Below are positions 60,421 through 64,000 of a stretch of DNA of 64,000 nt, piece after piece; the first letter of the stretch is position 1; each line of letters starts with the position of its first letter. The notes below the pieces were generated by a model, which worked only from the letters and a program-made list of their open reading frames with translations, was not told where the DNA came from and did no database searches. This stretch comes from a virus: the IMG/VR virus record IMGVR_UViG_3300036770_007174, positions 28,336-92,335 of that record; one strand, written 5' to 3'. A program made the position numbers and the translations under genes.

Positions 60421-62487
60421 ATGCCTGGTGCCTTCCTCTGGGACGAGCGCGTGGCCCGCGCCGCCGCGCTGTCGGCGATCGGCGCGCAGCCGGTCGCCTC
60501 GCTGCCGCTCTCCAACCTGCTCGATCCGCAGCCGCGCCACCGCACCCGCTGGCTCGGCTCGGCCGCTTCGGTGCTGGTGGATTTCGGCACGGACACGGCC
60601 ATCGATGCCGTCGCGCTGCTGTCCACCACCCTCGGCGCCGCCGATACCGTGCGCTGGCGCCTCGGCGCGCTGGAAGGGCTGGTCGAGGCGGCGGCGGTCT
60701 TCGACCTGCGGTTCACCTCGCCCGGCACCCTCGTGCTGCCCGCCGGCTGGTCGTTCAACCGCGGCTCCGCCGGCTGGCATTTCGACGCCAGCGGCACGCT
60801 GGTCCAGGCCGCGGCCGGCGCCCTGCGCTTCGAGCACAATCCGGCAACGCTCGCCTGCCGCGGCCTGCTGCTGGAGGAGGCGCGGACGAACCGCATCCGC
60901 AACCCGCGCGCCGAAGGCGCCGTGGCGGGATCGCCGGGCACCGCGCCGACCCACTGGGCGATCGCCGGCGGTGGAGGGGTCGTCCCCTCGGTCGTCGGCA
61001 CCGGGACCGAGACAGGCATCCCCTATATCGACGTGCGCTTCAGCGGCACGGCCAGCAGCACCGCCGACCTGTCCGTGAAGTTCGAGGGCAACACGACGGC
61101 AGCGGCGGCCAGCGGCCAGGTCTGGACCGGCTCGGCCTTCGTACGGCTGGTCGGCGGCAGCTTCGGCACGCCGATCCAGGCGCCGCAATTGATCATCCAG
61201 GAATACGACGGCGGCGGCAGCAGCATGATCCAGAGCGCGGGCGTGTGGAGCCCGCTGCCGACCGGCGGCGGCCTCGCCACCCAGCGGCGCGAGTTCTCCC
61301 GCACCCTCACCCACCCCTCGGCCGCCTTCGTGGGGCTGGTGTTCTACGCGCAGTACTGGGCAGGGCAGGCAGTCGACTTCACGCTGCGCATCGGGGCGCC
61401 GCAGTTGGAGCAGGGTGCCGCGGCGTCCTCGCCGATCCTGCCGCCGGTCGGCACGCCGGCGGCTGCAACCCGCGCGGTCGAGCAGGCGGGCGTCCTCGGC
61501 CTGTCCATCGGCGAAGCAACACTGCTGGTGCAATGCCAGGCGCACGGCGCGACGGCGACCATGGTTCCCGCGGGCTACTCGCCGCCGAGCAGCTTCAGCA
61601 ACGCCTCGTATTTCAGCATCAGCACGGGCGGCGGCTGCAACTGGACCGTCCTGTCCGGCGGGGCGGGCATGTCGGTCGGGATCTCGGGGAGCGTGAATGC
61701 GCCGGTCACGCTCGTCGGCGCCGCCTCGGCCGCGGGTGTGCGTTTCGCCCGCAACGGCGCGGCGACAGGCCATTCGAACCCCTATGCCGTGCCCGCGGGC
61801 ATGAACCGCGTCACGCTCGGCGGCGCGCCCTGGGGCGCGGGCCTGGGGAACACAGTCGGGATCGGCACCTACCAGCGCCTCGCCCTCTACGACTCGCGCC
61901 TGCTCGATGCGCAGGTCGCGGCCCTTGCCGGCACGGGATCGTCCCTGGTCGCGGCAGCGGTCGCGCACGACAGCGGCATCCTGGCCGCCGCGACCGAGCC
62001 GCCCTCGCAGGGCAATGTCGTGCTGCTGCGGTCCTCGGCCGCCACGGGGCGCCATCTGCTGGTCGACGTGGTCGCGCCGGGCGCTACCTGCATCGACATC
62101 GGTCGCCTCGTGGCGGGGCCGCTGTGGCGGGTGTCCCGCGCGGTTGCCTACGGGGTGCAGGAGGGTCGCGAGACGCTCGACCGGCGGGACCGCAATCCGC
62201 TGACCGGTGCCGAGTTCCCGGTGCCGGCCCTCACCAACCCGCGCGTCGCCCGCTTCACCCTGCCGTTGCTGAGCGCGGCCGAAATCCGCACCCAGCACCG
62301 AGCGCTCTTGGTCGCCCTGGGCGGCGCGGGCGAGGCGCTGTGGATACCGGAGACAAGCCTGCCCCTCGCCGAGCTCAACGCCCGATCCATCTGGGGCGCC
62401 GTCGCGGCGCCCGGAGAGGAGGCGCTTGCCATCCGCGACAGTCCGGCCGGCACGTCTCGCAGCTTCAGGATTGTGGAGAGGGTGTAG
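60421..62487 (+). CDS. tail tip protein with lectin-like middle domain
   Basis: The 688-residue protein has an N-terminal module (FLWDERVARAAALSAIGAQP, LLDPQPRHRTRWLG), then a carbohydrate-binding-type block with EARTNRIRNPRAEGAV, APTHWAIAGGG and FSRTLTHPSAAFVGLVFYAQYW. A LamG-like region includes VGIGTYQRLALYDSRLLDAQVAAL. It ends with a hub-like domain. Its likely function is binding of cell-surface glycans. Confidence 0.65.
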   Translation: MPGAFLWDERVARAAALSAIGAQPVASLPLSNLLDPQPRHRTRWLGSAASVLVDFGTDTAIDAVALLSTTLGAADTVRWRLGALEGLVEAAAVFDLRFTSPGTLVLPAGWSFNRGSAGWHFDASGTLVQAAAGALRFEHNPATLACRGLLLEEARTNRIRNPRAEGAVAGSPGTAPTHWAIAGGGGVVPSVVGTGTETGIPYIDVRFSGTASSTADLSVKFEGNTTAAAASGQVWTGSAFVRLVGGSFGTPIQAPQLIIQEYDGGGSSMIQSAGVWSPLPTGGGLATQRREFSRTLTHPSAAFVGLVFYAQYWAGQAVDFTLRIGAPQLEQGAAASSPILPPVGTPAAATRAVEQAGVLGLSIGEATLLVQCQAHGATATMVPAGYSPPSSFSNASYFSISTGGGCNWTVLSGGAGMSVGISGSVNAPVTLVGAASAAGVRFARNGAATGHSNPYAVPAGMNRVTLGGAPWGAGLGNTVGIGTYQRLALYDSRLLDAQVAALAGTGSSLVAAAVAHDSGILAAATEPPSQGNVVLLRSSAATGRHLLVDVVAPGATCIDIGRLVAGPLWRVSRAVAYGVQEGRETLDRRDRNPLTGAEFPVPALTNPRVARFTLPLLSAAEIRTQHRALLVALGGAGEALWIPETSLPLAELNARSIWGAVAAPGEEALAIRDSPAGTSRSFRIVERV

Positions 62488-62507
62488 AGCGCGTGGCTCT
62501 TGTCGGG

Positions 62508-62978
62508 ATGGCCGGAACAAGCGGTAGGGGTTGTATTCGACATCCTGGGGCCGATCGTCCCCCAGCACAGATCGGTGAAGGCGGCGTGCCGATCGCCGGC
62601 GAGGTCATTGACCCGCGCCACCACGTCAATCTCGCCTGGCACGGCGGCGGGCCTCAGCCGATCTTTCAGGCGTCGCTGGTGATCCCGGAGATGCCCGCGC
62701 GGGAATGGGACGTCCCGGCGGCTCCGGCATTGCACCCACCCGTGCCGGCAGTAATTGCCGCCTGGAAGGGCAAGGCGGCGGGGCGGGAGGCGGGGTTACT
62801 GGACGCCGTTGAGGACGCCGTCGCCGAGGCTGCGCCGCGAGTCCGAGATGCCTGGATGGGGGCCGCCGAATGGCAGCGTGGCAGCGACTTCCTCTCCGAC
62901 TTGGCCAATACACTGGGCCTTCTGGGCCTGAACGTCGGCCAAGTCGATCAACTGTTCCGGGTGGCAGATGCAATATGA
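62508..62978 (+). CDS. hypothetical protein at the right end of the prophage
   Basis: The 156-residue protein has GGVPIAGEVIDPRHHVNLAWHGGGPQPIFQASLVI and a helical end with EWQRGSDFLSDLANTLGLLGLNVGQVDQLF. It is the last phage-type gene before the border. Start ATG 62508 is used, with GTG 62493 as an alternative. Function unknown. Confidence 0.6.
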   Translation: MAGTSGRGCIRHPGADRPPAQIGEGGVPIAGEVIDPRHHVNLAWHGGGPQPIFQASLVIPEMPAREWDVPAAPALHPPVPAVIAAWKGKAAGREAGLLDAVEDAVAEAAPRVRDAWMGAAEWQRGSDFLSDLANTLGLLGLNVGQVDQLFRVADAI

Positions 62979-63333
62979 AGTTGATAGTCCTTCATCAGAA
63001 TGATGACCCGACCGCTTGATCGCCTGCTAGAAGGGAGGTGTGCTTCCGCATGCACTGTTCTGGCAGACCCTCGCGGCGATCGCCTCGCTGCGTCAATCAC
63101 CGCCGCCGGCCCGATGCTGTGCGTGGCCACCAGTTTTGGTCGCGCACGTCAGCGACGGAAGATCCGCGTCACGTCCGCCACGGTGTTAGAAAATCCCGGG
63201 TCAGCTGCGGTGCTATTGGATCACGCAGCGGCGGTGACGATCTGCGGTGTGGGCGTATCGAGCAGCGACAGCAGCATGTTGCTCAGCAGGACCACCACGG
63301 CTCAAAGGGCCGCGAATTCCATTCAACTACTCA
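62979..63333. other. right prophage border region, 355 bases
   Basis: No supported gene is seen. It should contain the right attachment site and host DNA up to the NnrS remnant. Short open frames on both strands look non-coding. The word GAAGATCCGC at 63158-63167 recurs in the left border. Confidence 0.4.
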
Positions 63334-63945
63334 TTATCCTGGCTTCCCATCCGCGCGTGGACTAAGCAACAAAGGCGCGTGAACAACGAGGAACAATGCG
63401 AAGGCCGATACCCAGCACAGCGCAGCCACAATAAGCACGGGCAGTGCACCACCGCCCGCTCCGCTTCCAAAGGCGCGCAACAGCGCTGCGGCTAGCAGAA
63501 GCACGTAGGCAGCAACTGTCGCAGGCGCAGCTACAAGCGCGTGTCCAGTATGGCCGAGTGTCGCGCGTGTCATTACTGCGACAATCATCAGCGTCACCGC
63601 GCCCGCTAGTTGCAGGTGCAGCCATGCAGATGCCCAGGACGCGTCGGACAGCAGCGAAATGGCCTTGACCACGAGCGCGATCGGAATCAACGCATAGGCT
63701 AGGTGCAACACCCACAAAATCGGCCAACTTAGCGTGCGCAGCCCGTGCCAGCGTGACAGGCGCAGCGCCACCAGCCCTGCCGCGATGGCCGCGACCATTC
63801 CGGCTAATATGCCGCCCGGCGCGAAAACATCCACCACCGCAACAGCGGTCACAGCGAGGAGCGCACCGCGGTCTTGTACCGCCCGCGGTTTGTGAGACAC
63901 CGTGTTGAAGCCTATGCGGCCAGCGCGGGTGGATGAAACTGCTCA
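63334..63945 (-). pseudogene. nnrS: 5'-truncated nnrS (heme-copper membrane protein)
   Basis: About 190 residues match the C-terminal half of NnrS: RLSRWHGLRTLSWPILWVLHLAYA, VAVMTRATLGHTGHALVAAPAT and a FALFLVVHAPLLLSPRADGKPG end. The complete family has about 400 residues and twelve membrane segments; here only about six remain, and the frame meets a stop just upstream (TGA near 63945). The sequence upstream of that point is unlike NnrS. This is a host gene broken outside the prophage. Confidence 0.65.
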
Positions 63946-64000
63946 TTCCTGATGGCGGCTGGTGGCCGGAAGCCGTGTCGCTCGATGAGCCACGTGGTGT

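Larger units (their letters stand above)
20043..62978. mobile_element. siphovirus-type prophage, essentially complete
   Basis: The element runs from a serine-recombinase integration operon and S24 repressor through replication, packaging, head, lysis and tail modules to tail-tip genes. Most reading frames are intact and closely packed, which suggests recent acquisition and possible inducibility. The given limits are the outermost phage-like genes; the true attachment sites should be within 19875-20042 and 62979-63333. It carries non-phage cargo: a PIN-like gene, an MFS exporter and a small membrane peptide. A gene transfer agent is unlikely because integrase, repressor and replication genes are present. 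Tail genes (tube, chaperone with frameshift, long tape measure) indicate a long non-contractile tail. Confidence 0.9.

Noticed and set aside
60415-62568. Open minus-strand frame of 717 codons opposite the tail tip gene
   Set aside because: Antisense shadow of a beta-rich phage gene; no family resemblance.
40207-62978. Gene transfer agent instead of a prophage
   Set aside because: Integrase, repressor, replication module, cos-type terminase and lysis genes are all present.
63912-64000. C-terminal end of a minus-strand frame at the right edge (ends ...RPPAAIRNEQFHPPALAA)
   Set aside because: It might be a transposase tail that broke nnrS, but fewer than 30 residues are visible and no family can be named.

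Overview
This window looks like the chromosome of a GC-rich alphaproteobacterium, probably from the Rhodospirillales/Acetobacterales side. The basis is the high GC, the family mix (DUF2924 plus a large serine recombinase, DUF3489, DUF6441, a protease-capsid fusion, an NnrS remnant) and an Argonaute close to the Rhodobacter sphaeroides protein. No taxonomic marker gene is present, so the assignment is an inference.

Positions 1-19874 form an anti-phage defence island with lower GC than the right-hand part, all genes on the plus strand. First comes a Druantia-like operon: the C-terminal part of a DruA (DUF4338) protein cut by the window edge, a 952-residue protein of unknown fold, a 354-residue protein, a 1846-residue DruE-type DUF1998 helicase, and a 663-residue fusion of a NERD-like nuclease and an SF1 helicase. 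After a 671-base gap come a full-length, catalytically dead long-B Argonaute and a PD-(D/E)XK nuclease joined to it by a GTGA stop/start overlap. Then comes a type II restriction-modification pair: an N6-adenine methyltransferase and a BsuBI/PstI-family endonuclease.

Positions about 20.0-63.0 kb are a nearly complete siphovirus-type prophage. Its minus-strand integration operon (79-aa protein, DUF2924, large serine recombinase, HTH protein) and S24/CI-like repressor are at the left end. Rightward follow a Cro-position HTH protein, a resolvase-like nuclease, and a replication/recombination module (RecA-core ATPase, DUF669, RecB-like nuclease, RadD-like helicase, DUF6511, Prim-Pol primase/helicase). 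An AT-rich, repeat-bearing origin candidate comes next. A cargo belt holds an AT-rich PIN-like gene, two ParB-methyltransferase fusions, an MFS exporter with a His-rich tail, and DUF3489. The packaging, head, lysis and tail genes follow (terminase, gpW-like joiner, portal, protease-capsid fusion, DUF2190, holin, M15 endolysin, head-tail adaptor fused to a glycosidase-like domain, tail tube, frameshifted tail chaperone, tape measure, tail tip and fibre proteins). A 5'-truncated NnrS gene lies outside the prophage at the right edge.

Most phage genes overlap by ATGA or TGATG, or are spaced a few bases apart, so they probably form one long late transcript and one early transcript. A shared palindrome, TGTAGCGCTACA, found in front of the integration operon and in the repressor/Cro intergenic region suggests that the repressor controls both. 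The most interesting elements are the Argonaute-nuclease pair, the Druantia-like operon with a non-standard middle section and an added nuclease-helicase, the -1 frameshift signal in the tail chaperone gene, the origin candidate, the PIN cargo gene and the adaptor-glycosidase fusion.
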